A DNA stretch of 64,000 nucleotides from positions 558,001 to 622,000 of the forward strand of contig NZ_BDCR01000003.1 in assembly GCF_001618385.1 (NCBI RefSeq). Reading direction: 5' to 3'. The stretch comes from Paludibacter jiangxiensis. GTDB taxonomy: Bacteria > Bacteroidota > Bacteroidia > Bacteroidales > Paludibacteraceae. The position numbers and the translations under genes are program-made. Of this stretch, positions 53,644-63,793 are shown piece after piece. How positions within the stretch are numbered: the first letter of the stretch is position 1; every line of letters starts with the position of its first letter. The notes under the pieces are model-generated. The model had not been told where the DNA came from and made no database searches. It saw only the letters and a list, made by a program, of their open reading frames with translations.

Positions 53644-56493
53644 TTAGAATGCCACTTTAACGCCTAAATTATAGAATCGGGTTTGTGGGGCGCTTGTTAC
53701 ATTCGTTTCCAATATTTTACGCTCTTTAGCGATTGTCAACAAGTTTGAACCGCTAATATAGGCTGAGATTTCATGGATAAAGAACTTTTGCAACAATGCC
53801 TTAGGAACATCGTAAGTCAACTGAACTTTAGCCAAATCAAAGCGATCTGTACTGTACAGCCAGAAGTCAGAATTTTGGAAATTGTTAGTTCCACTTCCTG
53901 TTGTTAATCTTGGATATGTGGCTGTAGCTGCAGTACTTTCTGTCCAGCGTCCACGAACAACATCCGAGTACTTCCCTTCTCCATACACCCAATAATATGT
54001 ACCGCCTTTAATGGCTTTTGCACCAAAACCACCTGTACCCAAAGCGAATAAAGTAAAGTTTCCATACTTCATTGTAAGGTTTACACCTGTAACAAGAGGA
54101 GCTCCGGAATAACCGCCACGACCCAAGTTAACCTGGTCTTTTTCGTCAATCACACCATCCTGGTTCATATCCTGATATTTGATATCACCGGCTTGTACAT
54201 TACCAAAGGTTGGTCTTGGATGAGCAGCCGTACCATCAATAGCAGTAACCTCATCCTTAGTGTAAAATCCAAGCGCTTTCAAGCCCCAGATTGCATCCAG
54301 CGGTTTGCCTGCACGGTTTTGGTAAGCATTCAGATAATTTTCATCTCTCTTCGTAGCCTTAGCCATATAATATGTTGCTATCAAACCTAAAGAACAATCC
54401 AGTTTGCCAATTTTCTTATTGATATTGAGTTTAACATCAAAACCATTACGTCCATCATTGTTAAAGTTAGCATATGGAGCAAACGATGTTTGAGGATAAC
54501 CGATAATAAAATAGCTTGGATATTGAGTAGATGGCTGAACAATAAGGCCCTTCATGCTATTTGTAAAGTAAGAAGCATCTACTGTAATCAGTTTATTCAA
54601 CAAGGCAGCTTTCATGTTGACAGAAAATTCTTTTCTTTTCACAAAAGTCAGGTTCGGACTGTCAACACGACGAACGTTGGTAGATTTTTCAGACGCTCCG
54701 TCATACCAGCCCCAGTAGGCTCCATCCGCTTGCGTTACGTTACCTTGGTACAAATAGTAGTTTGCAATATCCAAATCTGAGTTCAGAATACTTGCCGACG
54801 CACTCAAAGTAAGATCATTTACAACCGGCGAATTCGCCAGAAAATTTTCTTTCTTCACATTCCATCCCAAAGTCATTGACGGAGATAGAGCATCTCTGTT
54901 TCCGCTTCCTAACTTTGCTGAATGAACTCCGGCAATGCCTAAATCTGCAAAATATTTCTTTTGGTAATCATAGCTTACCTGTAACCCGATATTGGCATTT
55001 GAGGGTTTATGGTAAGTTCCTGATTGTGTCTGCTGAAAACCTGCAGCCAATAATGTTGCAGAAATATTATGAACATCATTGATTTTTGTCTTATAGTCAA
55101 ATTGAGCAGAAAATGCAATAGTCTGTCTGTCGGCTGAATTGCTCGCATTCTGGTTTCCAGACTTCTTATCGTCATTATATTTCGTAATCGTATTAATAAC
55201 ATCTGTACCATTGTAAGCAGCCCATGTAGGTGCAAAAACTGCATAGCTGTTATCGTAAGAAAGCGTATATGATGTAGCATAATCTACTGCAAACATACCT
55301 TTGAAGGAAAGACCTTTCAACACTCCTTTCAAGTCAAAATCGAGTCCTGTGTCAAACTGGAACTGACGGCTTGTCCATTGACTGTAACCGGCGGCATACA
55401 TATCAGCAAAAACATTCGTTGGATCAGCCTGTGTTCCACCAAGGAAATACTTACCATCAACAATATTCAAACTGCTATTAATCAATGCCAGATTATTGAC
55501 ATCGTTTTTGTCAATAAAACTAAGTGGCACAAGCGGAGACAAACGATTAGGACGGAAGGTAGATGCAGCACCCCAATAATCACCCTTTGCACTGCGGGTA
55601 TTATAGAAAGTAGCATTTGCATTGACATACGTCTTAATTAAATCATTGATTGCAAAATCGATGTTACCTCTTACATTCAGGCGATTGATATTATTGTTTT
55701 TTCCCTGTCCAATTTTGAACAGATCGTCCTGAGTATAATAACCAATATTTGTATAATAACGTGCTCTGTTATTTCCACCTGAAATCTCTGCAACAGCTTC
55801 AGTTTTATTATAAGCTTTCTTCAGAAAATCAGAAGAGTAGAAATCAAGGTTCGGATAGCGATACGGATTTTGACCTGTGCTGTAATTATAGATGTCATTT
55901 GCACTGTACAAAGGAGTCAAACCATCGTTGGTACGAGCCTCGTTGTATAACGACATATATTCAGCAGAACCCAGATAGGTTGGGTAGCGCTTGGAAACAA
56001 ACATACCAGTATTAACCCGCACATCCACTTTGTTTGGTCCGGCTTTACCTCTCTTTGTTGTAATAAGCACAACACCTTTGGCTGCGCGACTACCGTAAAG
56101 CACTATCGCGGAAGCACCTTTCAGGAATGTAATCTGATCAATTTCAGTTGGATCAACATTGTTAGCATCACGGGGAACGCCGTCTATTAAGACTAAATAA
56201 TCGCTACCCATGCCCCACAATGAATTACCAGTCCACCCACCCACATAACCTTGCATATTGTCAAGACTATAGGTGTTGTAGTTCTTCTTCATTAAATTTT
56301 CCATATCGACTACGGAAACCCCTCCTAACAAATCGCTTTGCGGCACTTTCCTGTAAGCCACCTGAACTAATGAGTTTCCATCATTATTCGAAGAAACAGC
56401 TTCATTATCTGCAGATGTTTGCGCAGTCGCTAAAAACAGCGAGGAGAAGGCAAACAAAGCACATAAAGTAAGTCTTATTTTTATGTATTTCAT
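53644..56493 (-). CDS. xusC: SusC-like TonB-dependent transporter without N-terminal carboxypeptidase-like domain (XusC position)
   Basis: This 949-residue outer-membrane transporter has a signal peptide (CALFAFSSLFLATAQ). The plug domain includes DYLVLIDGVPRD, IDQITFLKGASAIVLYGSRAAKGVVLITTKRG, a textbook SusC pattern. A 22-strand barrel follows, ending SAPQTRFYNLGVKVAF. Unlike the first SusC of this operon it lacks the CarboxypepD-regulatory-like domain between the signal and the plug; about 30 residues of low complexity stand in its place. It is the second transporter of a tandem pair, followed by its SusD 23 bp downstream. Confidence 0.93.
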   Translation of the reverse strand: MKYIKIRLTLCALFAFSSLFLATAQTSADNEAVSSNNDGNSLVQVAYRKVPQSDLLGGVSVVDMENLMKKNYNTYSLDNMQGYVGGWTGNSLWGMGSDYLVLIDGVPRDANNVDPTEIDQITFLKGASAIVLYGSRAAKGVVLITTKRGKAGPNKVDVRVNTGMFVSKRYPTYLGSAEYMSLYNEARTNDGLTPLYSANDIYNYSTGQNPYRYPNLDFYSSDFLKKAYNKTEAVAEISGGNNRARYYTNIGYYTQDDLFKIGQGKNNNINRLNVRGNIDFAINDLIKTYVNANATFYNTRSAKGDYWGAASTFRPNRLSPLVPLSFIDKNDVNNLALINSSLNIVDGKYFLGGTQADPTNVFADMYAAGYSQWTSRQFQFDTGLDFDLKGVLKGLSFKGMFAVDYATSYTLSYDNSYAVFAPTWAAYNGTDVINTITKYNDDKKSGNQNASNSADRQTIAFSAQFDYKTKINDVHNISATLLAAGFQQTQSGTYHKPSNANIGLQVSYDYQKKYFADLGIAGVHSAKLGSGNRDALSPSMTLGWNVKKENFLANSPVVNDLTLSASASILNSDLDIANYYLYQGNVTQADGAYWGWYDGASEKSTNVRRVDSPNLTFVKRKEFSVNMKAALLNKLITVDASYFTNSMKGLIVQPSTQYPSYFIIGYPQTSFAPYANFNNDGRNGFDVKLNINKKIGKLDCSLGLIATYYMAKATKRDENYLNAYQNRAGKPLDAIWGLKALGFYTKDEVTAIDGTAAHPRPTFGNVQAGDIKYQDMNQDGVIDEKDQVNLGRGGYSGAPLVTGVNLTMKYGNFTLFALGTGGFGAKAIKGGTYYWVYGEGKYSDVVRGRWTESTAATATYPRLTTGSGTNNFQNSDFWLYSTDRFDLAKVQLTYDVPKALLQKFFIHEISAYISGSNLLTIAKERKILETNVTSAPQTRFYNLGVKVAF

Positions 56494-56533
56494 CGTATAT
56501 TCATTTGTTGTTAAACATTGATGTTTATTAGAA

Positions 56534-58501
56534 TTACCATCCGGGATTTTGTCCGAATTGCGGATACAGCGAAGTATCTTTAATTTTCAGAGGGAACCAA
56601 TAATGCTTTGAACCAAAAAGGCGGGTCAATACGACCTGTTCTCTAAAGTTAGCTATACGAGCATTTTTAGGATCATTCGTTTTGTAGTAATCGTCACTTT
56701 CTACCCGGTCGAATTCCTGCGATGTTTTAACATTATAAGGAGCTTCTGTAAGAAGTAACCAACGTTGCAAGTCGTTAAAACGGAATCCTTCAAAAGATAA
56801 TTCAACAGCACGTTCTCTTCTTATCTCATCCATAAATTTATGAGGATCAGTCCTCAAGGACGGATTTAAATCTCCACTCGGGCCACCTCCAACAGGATCG
56901 GCTCCTACGCGTTGGCGAAGAGTATTAATTGCATCTACTGCTGTTTTGCTAAAATTAGTAGCCTTAGCTGTAGAACCACCCACAGCAGCACAAGCTTCAG
57001 CATACATCAGGTAAATATCTGCCAGACGCATATAGGGCAAATAACAGTGGAAGTTACCACCCCAGTTATACATACCATCGTATTTGTTACATTGATGAGG
57101 TACTAATTTCTGAATGAAATAACCCGTACGACTACCATTGTTTGCAGATCTCATCGGACCTCCGGTATAAAGGCGCAGGTTACGCAGATATTCCTGATCA
57201 GCCGGCATTGAAGCATTCACAAACTTAAAGCCGTCGAACATAATATCATGGTAGAAACGCGGATCTCTACCCTTGAAAGGATGAGTAGGATCAAAACCTG
57301 AATTAGGATCGTCCAAAGGTAATCCGTTGGCCATACCATACAATTTGACATAGTTAGCTGTTGGTACATGGATAATGTTATCATGTTCAACCAAACCATT
57401 AACTTTGGGTCCGAATGTCTTAGATGTATTCCAGTTACTGCCATTACCATCAGATGAAGGACCACGGAAGATTGCTTCTGTAGATCCCGGCATCAACCAA
57501 CCTTGTCCTGTTGTATAGAATATATCGGTAAAACAACTTGTAGCATCGCTGGTTTTCACGTGATCATAAACATTGCTATATTTGAATTGCGCCAACGAAT
57601 ACTGAGTCTGGTTATTTTCCACCAATGTCAGTAATTCTCCGAATGCTTCGGCTGCTTTTTTGCAATAATTAACATCGTAATCATACGTTTTAGCACCACC
57701 TGTTTGAGCTCCGTTTTTCATCAACGGACTTCCGGCCCACAAATAATCTTTACCTAAGTATCCAAGAGCCATGATTTTGTTGACACGTAATTGGTTTTTC
57801 CCGAGAGTACTTTTTCCTACCGTGGTATTATCCCAATTGATCGGCAACAAATCAGCTGCTTTTCTGAAATCCGCAGCTGCACTGTCAGCGCATTGCTGAT
57901 AAGTAAGACGGGGCAATGTCAGGGCACCGGATGAAGGTAAGACTTTCGTCACATAAGGCAATCCTCCAAGATATTCCATCAATTCGAAATGCCACCATGC
58001 TCTGAAAAAGTACAATTGACCTGCAATCAGATTTTTTTCTTCCTGCGTTGCCACGGCCATTTTATCTAAATTCTCTAATCCCATGTTGGCCTTGCGGATA
58101 CAATACCAGGCATGGGGCCAAAGAGCATGATCAAATTTGTTTCCAGACGTTGGGTTGGTTGATGGTTTATCTAACCAGCATCCGGCCTGAGCCAAATTTC
58201 CAGCCTGCCATGCCCAGAAGTTTCCAAGATCCACTTGATTAGTCATGTGCCATGCTCCTTCAGTATTAAAGAGCTCATCATCTCCCCAGTTCCACGATGT
58301 AGTCCAATAGCATTTTTCCTTATCAGGAATACAATTGTAAATTTCCTCTACAAACCCCTGAAAGTTTGTGAAATTTTTAAATGCCGTTGCCGGATCTACA
58401 TTTGAGTCAGGTGATTTATCCAAATATGATGTGCAGGATGAAAATGCAATCATCATAAGGAATATTCCACCCCCTAAAAATGCTTTATATATATTTTTCA
58501 T
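56534..58501 (-). CDS. xusB: SusD-like outer-membrane lipoprotein (XusB position)
   Basis: This 655-residue RagB/SusD protein has a lipoprotein signal (GGGIFLMMIAFSSCTSYL). It has LIAGQLYFFRAWWHFELMEYLGGLP in the first half and YLPYMRLADIYLMYAEACAAVGG, RRERAVELSFEGFRFNDLQRW in the C-terminal SusD domain, ending YPQFGQNPGW. Many aromatic residues (W, Y) suggest a glycan-stacking surface. It partners the first SusC gene 14 bp upstream. Confidence 0.94.
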   Translation of the reverse strand: MKNIYKAFLGGGIFLMMIAFSSCTSYLDKSPDSNVDPATAFKNFTNFQGFVEEIYNCIPDKEKCYWTTSWNWGDDELFNTEGAWHMTNQVDLGNFWAWQAGNLAQAGCWLDKPSTNPTSGNKFDHALWPHAWYCIRKANMGLENLDKMAVATQEEKNLIAGQLYFFRAWWHFELMEYLGGLPYVTKVLPSSGALTLPRLTYQQCADSAAADFRKAADLLPINWDNTTVGKSTLGKNQLRVNKIMALGYLGKDYLWAGSPLMKNGAQTGGAKTYDYDVNYCKKAAEAFGELLTLVENNQTQYSLAQFKYSNVYDHVKTSDATSCFTDIFYTTGQGWLMPGSTEAIFRGPSSDGNGSNWNTSKTFGPKVNGLVEHDNIIHVPTANYVKLYGMANGLPLDDPNSGFDPTHPFKGRDPRFYHDIMFDGFKFVNASMPADQEYLRNLRLYTGGPMRSANNGSRTGYFIQKLVPHQCNKYDGMYNWGGNFHCYLPYMRLADIYLMYAEACAAVGGSTAKATNFSKTAVDAINTLRQRVGADPVGGGPSGDLNPSLRTDPHKFMDEIRRERAVELSFEGFRFNDLQRWLLLTEAPYNVKTSQEFDRVESDDYYKTNDPKNARIANFREQVVLTRLFGSKHYWFPLKIKDTSLYPQFGQNPGW

Positions 58502-58515
58502 AGCGCTCTATATTA

Positions 58516-61500
58516 TTATAATGTTACTTTAAGACCCAAATTGTAACGTCTTACGGTTGGATATGCACCCTGGCTACCTGCACCTCCGAAGTTGGATTCG
58601 CGGTCATCCGGCATTTTAGACCATACCCACAAGTTGTTTCCATTCAGGTATATTCTTAAACTGTTCATTTTTAATTTCTTTATAGCCTTGCCACTGAGAG
58701 TATAAGCTATTTCAGCATTTTTCAAGCGGACATAAGATCCGTCGTACAGATATTGAGTACCATTGTTATAGCTTGGAGTAGAAGCCCAACGTGGAGTTGT
58801 AATATCTGCTGTAGTATTATCTTTCGACCACCAGGTACCCTGATCGTATACGGTATCAAGCATACCTGAGAAACTGGTCAGGTTTACTTCGCGGGTTACA
58901 TTGTTAACGCCATAGAACTGAACGAAGGCACTAAAACCTTTCCATTCGAATCCCATGGTAGCATTGTAAGTGTTTTGAGGTGAATCAGAAAATCCGTATG
59001 GAATTCGGTCTTTACTGTCAATGATACCATCCCCATTGAAGTCAATGATATTATAGTCACCCGGCAATTTGTACAAGTCATTGGTATCATGCTGCACACT
59101 TCCATAGAGTTGGTCATAAGTATTCAAATAACCTGTGCTGACATAAGCCCTTGTCTGGCCAATACTATAACCTGCTTCCTTCTGATATGCAGGATATAAT
59201 GCAGGGTCATCTTTCTTGATGATTACGTTTTTAGCATGTGTCATACTAAAATTACCCCATAAACGCAGTCCGTTATGAAAAGATTTATTCAAACGAACTT
59301 CAATTTCATATCCATTTGTGCGTACCCGTCCTAAGTTTGCTGTCGGAGGATCTTGACCGAAATAAGGAGGTACCGAACGGCTTCCACCGTTAACCAGAAT
59401 ATCTCTACGATTGTCGTTGAAAACTTCAACCGTACCGGCAATTAATCCTTTCAGGAAAGCATAATCAACACCGACATTGAATTTGCGAACAATTTCCCAG
59501 TGAGCATCAGGATTTCCAACAGATGCTTCTCTGTACCAATTGTATGGGCTGGCACCCTGATTCAATGAAAGGGTTGATGTTCCTCCATAAGCCCATTGAG
59601 ACATGTAAAGGAATCGGCTTCCGCTATCATCCCCGATTTCGCCCAATGAACTCCTGACTTTTAACATGTCAATAAACTTGAGAGGTTTCATGAAATTTTC
59701 CTGAGAAATCAACCATCCCACAGCACCTGAGTTGAAGAATCCAAAACGGTTTTGGGATGCAAATTTTTCTGAACCGTTGTATGCACCGTTATATTCTAAA
59801 AAGTATTTATCTTTCAGATTATATGTTGTACGGAACACCCAGTTTTCACGATAACTTGGAATCATACTACCCATAGCATTCTGCTGACGGGTGAAAACAC
59901 CCATAGCTGTTACATTGTGGTCACCAAATTTGCGAGCCCAGTTTAATTGTAATTGCAGGTTCATACTACGGTAAGTTGCGCCGTTATTTACGGAACCACC
60001 CGATGTACTCCAAAGCACGCCCTGAGTATAGTCAAATTTTGAGTTTTGGTTGAATTCCACCTTGTATGTGGCAATTCCTGTTGCAGGATCAATCCATTTC
60101 ATTACAGGATCATTGAAGAGGTCATTCACACCACGGCTACCATCAGAGAAAGTATTGTCATAGGACAAAGTTCCTTTAAAGTTCAAGCCTTTGGTAATAA
60201 ATTTAAGGTCTTGTTCCAAAGCAAAGTCAGTTGCAATACGTGTAGTTGTAAGAGTTTGCACTCCACCTACCGACATTGCCTGAGCCGAGTTGGTCACATT
60301 GGAAGTCAGAGGGTAAAATCCCCACGATCCATCTGAATATTTGGGAAGGAAAACATCCGGCGGAATATTGTATGCACCGGCCCACTGTTGAGCTACTGCC
60401 CAGTCCGATGTATTTGTGTTACCCCATGGACGAGTACTCAATGAGTTTGACCCGGAGATATTCACCTTCAATCCTGTAGTCTTGGTCAACTGAAAGTCGA
60501 GATTACTACGTACATTCAATCTATTGTATCCATAACCGGATTTATAATTACGTCCGGCATCCAATACTCTGAACAAGTCACCTTCACGTACAAAGTCGGC
60601 AGCTGCAAAGTATTTCACAAAGTTTGTTCCCCCGCTGATATTCAGGTTAACATTACTGGATATTGCATAATTTTTAAAGAGCTGTTTTTGCCAGTCAACG
60701 TTCGGATAACGTTCTGCTTCAGTAGTATTAGCCGGATAACGATATTTATTGATAATCTCCTGGGGGGTCATATATGACCAGGAATCCGGTTTTACACCCA
60801 ATTCATGCTCGATTGCCACGTTACGTGCAGCCAAAGCATCGTATGAGTCGTATTTGCCAGGGAGTTTTGATGGTGCTTTTATTGTTGAAGAAAATCCGAC
60901 TTCAATCTTAGCACGTCCTTCCTGTCCGCGTTTAGTTGTAATAAGAATCACGCCATTTGCACCTCTGACCCCATATACAGCAGTTGCAGAAGCATCTTTC
61001 AATACTGAAATTGACTGAACAGAAGAAATATCGACTCCTGTCATCGGACGTTCAACACCATCTACAAGTACCAATGGGTCGCTTCCGTTCCATGAGCTGG
61101 TTCCACGAATTATAATCTTAGGATCTTCTTCTCCCGGAACACCCGAAGTTTGCATGGTAACAACACCCGGCAAATTCCCGGTCAATGCTGCACCAACATT
61201 CGAGACCCCGCCGGCACGTTCGAGCACCTTACCGTCTGTCTGGGTGATAGCTCCTACAAGGGTTGTCTTCTTTTGTTGTCCATAACCAACAACCACCACA
61301 TCTTCCAAACTAACACTACTGTTAGTCATTTCTATCGAAATGTTGTTTTTGCCGGTTGTATTTACCTCCTTAGTTTCATAACTAACGTAGGAGATAACAA
61401 GAATGGGTTGCTTTGCCGGAATATTCAGGATGAACTTTCCGTCAACATCTGTAACCGTACCTATCGACTTATTGCCTTTTACCGTTACAGTAGCTCCAAT

Positions 61501-61671
61501 CAAAGGTTCTTTTTTTTCATCAAGTACTTGACCTTTAACAGTACGCCTGTCCTGTGCCTGCAATGCAGAACATAAAAAAAGCATAGATAAGATTAAAAAT
61601 CTTACCAGTATCATTCTCCTAATATTATTTTTTAGAAAACGAATTGGCACATTTTTGTAATTATGCTTCAT
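58516..61671 (-). CDS. xusA: SusC-like TonB-dependent transporter (XusA position)
   Basis: This 1051-residue transporter imports oligosaccharides across the outer membrane, powered by TonB. After the signal (FLILSMLFLCSALQAQ) comes a CarboxypepD-regulatory-like domain (about 45-125: VKGQVLDEKKEPLIGATVTVKG), then the SusC motif SLEDVVVVGYGQQKKTTLVGAI and the plug (PLVLVDGVERPM, ISVLKDASATAVYGVRGANGVILITTKRG). The barrel ends RRYNLGLKVTL. It is first in the six-gene operon. An ATG at 61614 is an alternative start, giving a shorter signal peptide; I keep the upstream one. Confidence 0.95.
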   Translation of the reverse strand: MKHNYKNVPIRFLKNNIRRMILVRFLILSMLFLCSALQAQDRRTVKGQVLDEKKEPLIGATVTVKGNKSIGTVTDVDGKFILNIPAKQPILVISYVSYETKEVNTTGKNNISIEMTNSSVSLEDVVVVGYGQQKKTTLVGAITQTDGKVLERAGGVSNVGAALTGNLPGVVTMQTSGVPGEEDPKIIIRGTSSWNGSDPLVLVDGVERPMTGVDISSVQSISVLKDASATAVYGVRGANGVILITTKRGQEGRAKIEVGFSSTIKAPSKLPGKYDSYDALAARNVAIEHELGVKPDSWSYMTPQEIINKYRYPANTTEAERYPNVDWQKQLFKNYAISSNVNLNISGGTNFVKYFAAADFVREGDLFRVLDAGRNYKSGYGYNRLNVRSNLDFQLTKTTGLKVNISGSNSLSTRPWGNTNTSDWAVAQQWAGAYNIPPDVFLPKYSDGSWGFYPLTSNVTNSAQAMSVGGVQTLTTTRIATDFALEQDLKFITKGLNFKGTLSYDNTFSDGSRGVNDLFNDPVMKWIDPATGIATYKVEFNQNSKFDYTQGVLWSTSGGSVNNGATYRSMNLQLQLNWARKFGDHNVTAMGVFTRQQNAMGSMIPSYRENWVFRTTYNLKDKYFLEYNGAYNGSEKFASQNRFGFFNSGAVGWLISQENFMKPLKFIDMLKVRSSLGEIGDDSGSRFLYMSQWAYGGTSTLSLNQGASPYNWYREASVGNPDAHWEIVRKFNVGVDYAFLKGLIAGTVEVFNDNRRDILVNGGSRSVPPYFGQDPPTANLGRVRTNGYEIEVRLNKSFHNGLRLWGNFSMTHAKNVIIKKDDPALYPAYQKEAGYSIGQTRAYVSTGYLNTYDQLYGSVQHDTNDLYKLPGDYNIIDFNGDGIIDSKDRIPYGFSDSPQNTYNATMGFEWKGFSAFVQFYGVNNVTREVNLTSFSGMLDTVYDQGTWWSKDNTTADITTPRWASTPSYNNGTQYLYDGSYVRLKNAEIAYTLSGKAIKKLKMNSLRIYLNGNNLWVWSKMPDDRESNFGGAGSQGAYPTVRRYNLGLKVTL

Positions 61672-61738
61672 TGTATTAGAAATTTAACATATTAAACTAT
61701 TTACTATTCAATGATTTTGTATGGTTAATTAATTTTTG

Positions 61739-61760
61739 GATAGATAATACAGTATCTATC
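61739..61760. promoter_or_regulatory. Candidate operator dyad upstream of the xylan operon
   Basis: GATAGATA and TATCTATC form a perfect 8-bp inverted repeat around ATACAG, 68 bp upstream of the first gene's start. Position and symmetry suit a regulator site. No binding protein can be named. Confidence 0.4.
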
Positions 61761-62412
61761 ACTAAAAAGCATTTTTTGTCTCAACTGTCATCATTTAGTG
61801 TTTTCATTGTTACATAAAATTAAGATTGATTATTTGAACAAAACAGAACGGTCTCATTTGAGATAAATGCCTTGAAAGTAGGAGAATAGATGCGTCAGGG
61901 ATAAAAAAGCGCCCAATTACGCATATAAATGGGGATAAAAGGTGTGGTTTGCATAGTGTTTCGGTATCTAAACTTAAGGTTAATGTATGTTGCAAAAATC
62001 TATTTTTTCGCTCTTTTTATCTTTTGATTTTAGATATTTAATTTCCAATTTTGAGCATATCTAATCATTAAATTATTCAATCAAACAGAATCTGTTAATT
62101 TATTGAGGACTTTTATTGTAATTAACAAACCTATATCAATATTTCACACAAGATTCCAAGTGATAAAAAAAAGAACAATAGAGATCAGAAAACACTAATG
62201 CAAAAATTAACATGGAAATATTACATGGAAAGCAGAAGACTCTGCTTTTACAATTCATTATTAAGGTTTGTCTATAAAGCCGATTAACGCAAAACAGAAG
62301 ATCATGAACAAAGGAAGAATATGACTTCTCCCACAAATGGTGGTTTGTAATTTTTCCTTTCTGGTAGGTCTTATAATCCAATGCGAAAAAGCCCCATAGA
62401 ATTCCAATGAAT

Positions 62413-62454
62413 AAAAAAAAACGGGCGAACCTACTCGTGTAGGTTCGCCCGTTT
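62413..62454 (-). terminator. Rho-independent terminator of ribBA
   Basis: On the minus strand AAACGGGCGAACCTAC and GTAGGTTCGCCCGTTT form a 16-bp stem with a 4-nt loop, followed by a run of T. It lies 36 bp past the ribBA stop. Confidence 0.9.
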
Positions 62455-62489
62455 CAGAGATGATCAATTATTGATCATTAGCCATTATA

Positions 62490-63704
62490 TCATATCTTTT
62501 TCAACACATGACCCATACGTTCTTTTTTGGTGTGCATGTAGAATGCATTGTGTTCATTGGGAGTAACTTCAATGGGGACATTTTCCACAATAGTAAGTCC
62601 GTATGATTCCAAACCGATACGTTTTACCGGATTATTGGTCATCAGGCGCATTTGTGTAATACCCAACTCACGTAATATCTGCGCACCAACACCATAATCA
62701 CGTTCATCGGCTTTGAAACCCAAATGAAGGTTTGCATCCACGGTATCCATACCGTTTTCCTGCAACTTGTAAGCTTTTATCTTGTTCATCAGGCCGATAC
62801 CACGACCTTCCTGATTCATGTACACCACAACACCTTTCCCCTCTTTCTCGATCATCTGCATGGCTTTGTGAAGCTGTTCGCCGCATTCGCAACGCATTGA
62901 ACCGAAAATATCGCCGGTCATACACGAAGAATGTACGCGTACCAGAATCGGTTCATCCGGGTTCCATTCTCCTTTGATCAGGGCAACATGCTCCAGTCCG
63001 TTCGATTTCTGACGGAAAGGAATCAGGTGAAACTCACCGTAAGCAGTAGGCATCATCACCTCTTCACCTTTTTCTACCAACGACTCACGTTCCAGACGAT
63101 AAGTAATGAGGTCTTTTACAGAAACGACCTTCAAGTCAAATTTCTTTGCAACTTCCAGCAGCTGAGGCAAACGCGCCATGGTTCCGTCTTCGTTAATCAC
63201 TTCCACCAACACTCCGGCTGGATAAAGCCCTGCCAGTTGAGCCAAATCAACAGCAGCTTCGGTATGCCCTGCTCTGCGTAGGACACCACGACTGCGTGCT
63301 CTTAACGGGAAGATATGCCCGGGACGACCTAAATCGGTAGGAAGAATTGACGGATCGCACAAAGCTTTGATTGTGGCCGCACGGTCAAATGCCGAAACGC
63401 CGGTGGTACATCCATGCTCCAGTAAATCGACAGACACCGTAAAAGGCGTACCGTGCATGGAGGTATTATCCTCTGACTGCATAGGTAATGACAATTCGTC
63501 ACAACGTTCTTCGGTAAGAGGCGCACACACCAAACCGCGTCCGTGTGTAATCATGAAGTTTACCTTCTCGGGAGTTATCAACTCGGCAGCACAAATAAAA
63601 TCGCCTTCATTTTCGCGATCTTCATCATCTACCACGATAACAAATTTGCCATTGCGAATTTCTTCAATGGCCTCATCTATAGTATTTAATTGAAATTGTT
63701 CCAT
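62490..63704 (-). CDS. ribBA: Bifunctional 3,4-dihydroxy-2-butanone-4-phosphate synthase / GTP cyclohydrolase II
   Basis: Two early riboflavin-synthesis enzymes are fused. The 404-residue protein begins [21 protein letters not shown]. The RibB half (about 1-200) has [23 protein letters not shown] and [12 protein letters not shown]. The RibA half (about 205-400) has the zinc ligands in [20 protein letters not shown] and the GTP-site [16 protein letters not shown]. The frame is open to 63749, but the upstream 15 codons are not conserved in the family. Only 89 bp separate it from the upstream permease gene, so there is no room for a large FMN riboswitch, and co-transcription is likely. Confidence 0.97.
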   Translation of the reverse strand: MEQFQLNTIDEAIEEIRNGKFVIVVDDEDRENEGDFICAAELITPEKVNFMITHGRGLVCAPLTEERCDELSLPMQSEDNTSMHGTPFTVSVDLLEHGCTTGVSAFDRAATIKALCDPSILPTDLGRPGHIFPLRARSRGVLRRAGHTEAAVDLAQLAGLYPAGVLVEVINEDGTMARLPQLLEVAKKFDLKVVSVKDLITYRLERESLVEKGEEVMMPTAYGEFHLIPFRQKSNGLEHVALIKGEWNPDEPILVRVHSSCMTGDIFGSMRCECGEQLHKAMQMIEKEGKGVVVYMNQEGRGIGLMNKIKAYKLQENGMDTVDANLHLGFKADERDYGVGAQILRELGITQMRLMTNNPVKRIGLESYGLTIVENVPIEVTPNEHNAFYMHTKKERMGHVLKKI

Positions 63705-63793
63705 ATTATATGTAGTATAGAATAAATAAGCAAAATAATTATGGCGCAATCAGTAATCACTACGTCGTGACCAGAGACTTCCACAACCATTGA

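Larger units (their letters stand above)
61672..62489. other. 818-bp upstream region of the xylan operon
   Basis: This very AT-rich stretch contains no gene I can support; short frames at 61810-61995 and 62136-62381 do not look like proteins. It holds the dyad at 61739-61760 (listed), a second small dyad AACAGA-A-TCTGTT (62084-62096), a minus-strand TAGGTTTG box (62126-62133) without a matching -33 element, and the ribBA terminator at its far end. No regulator gene (hybrid two-component or ECF sigma) lies next to the operon in this window. Confidence 0.5.

Noticed and set aside
61810-62467. Three short minus-strand frames upstream of the xylan operon
   Set aside because: Their products are unlike known proteins, overlap each other or the terminator, and lie in AT-rich non-coding DNA.
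63705-63793. FMN riboswitch upstream of ribBA
   Set aside because: Only 89 bp are available and no conserved riboswitch core is seen.
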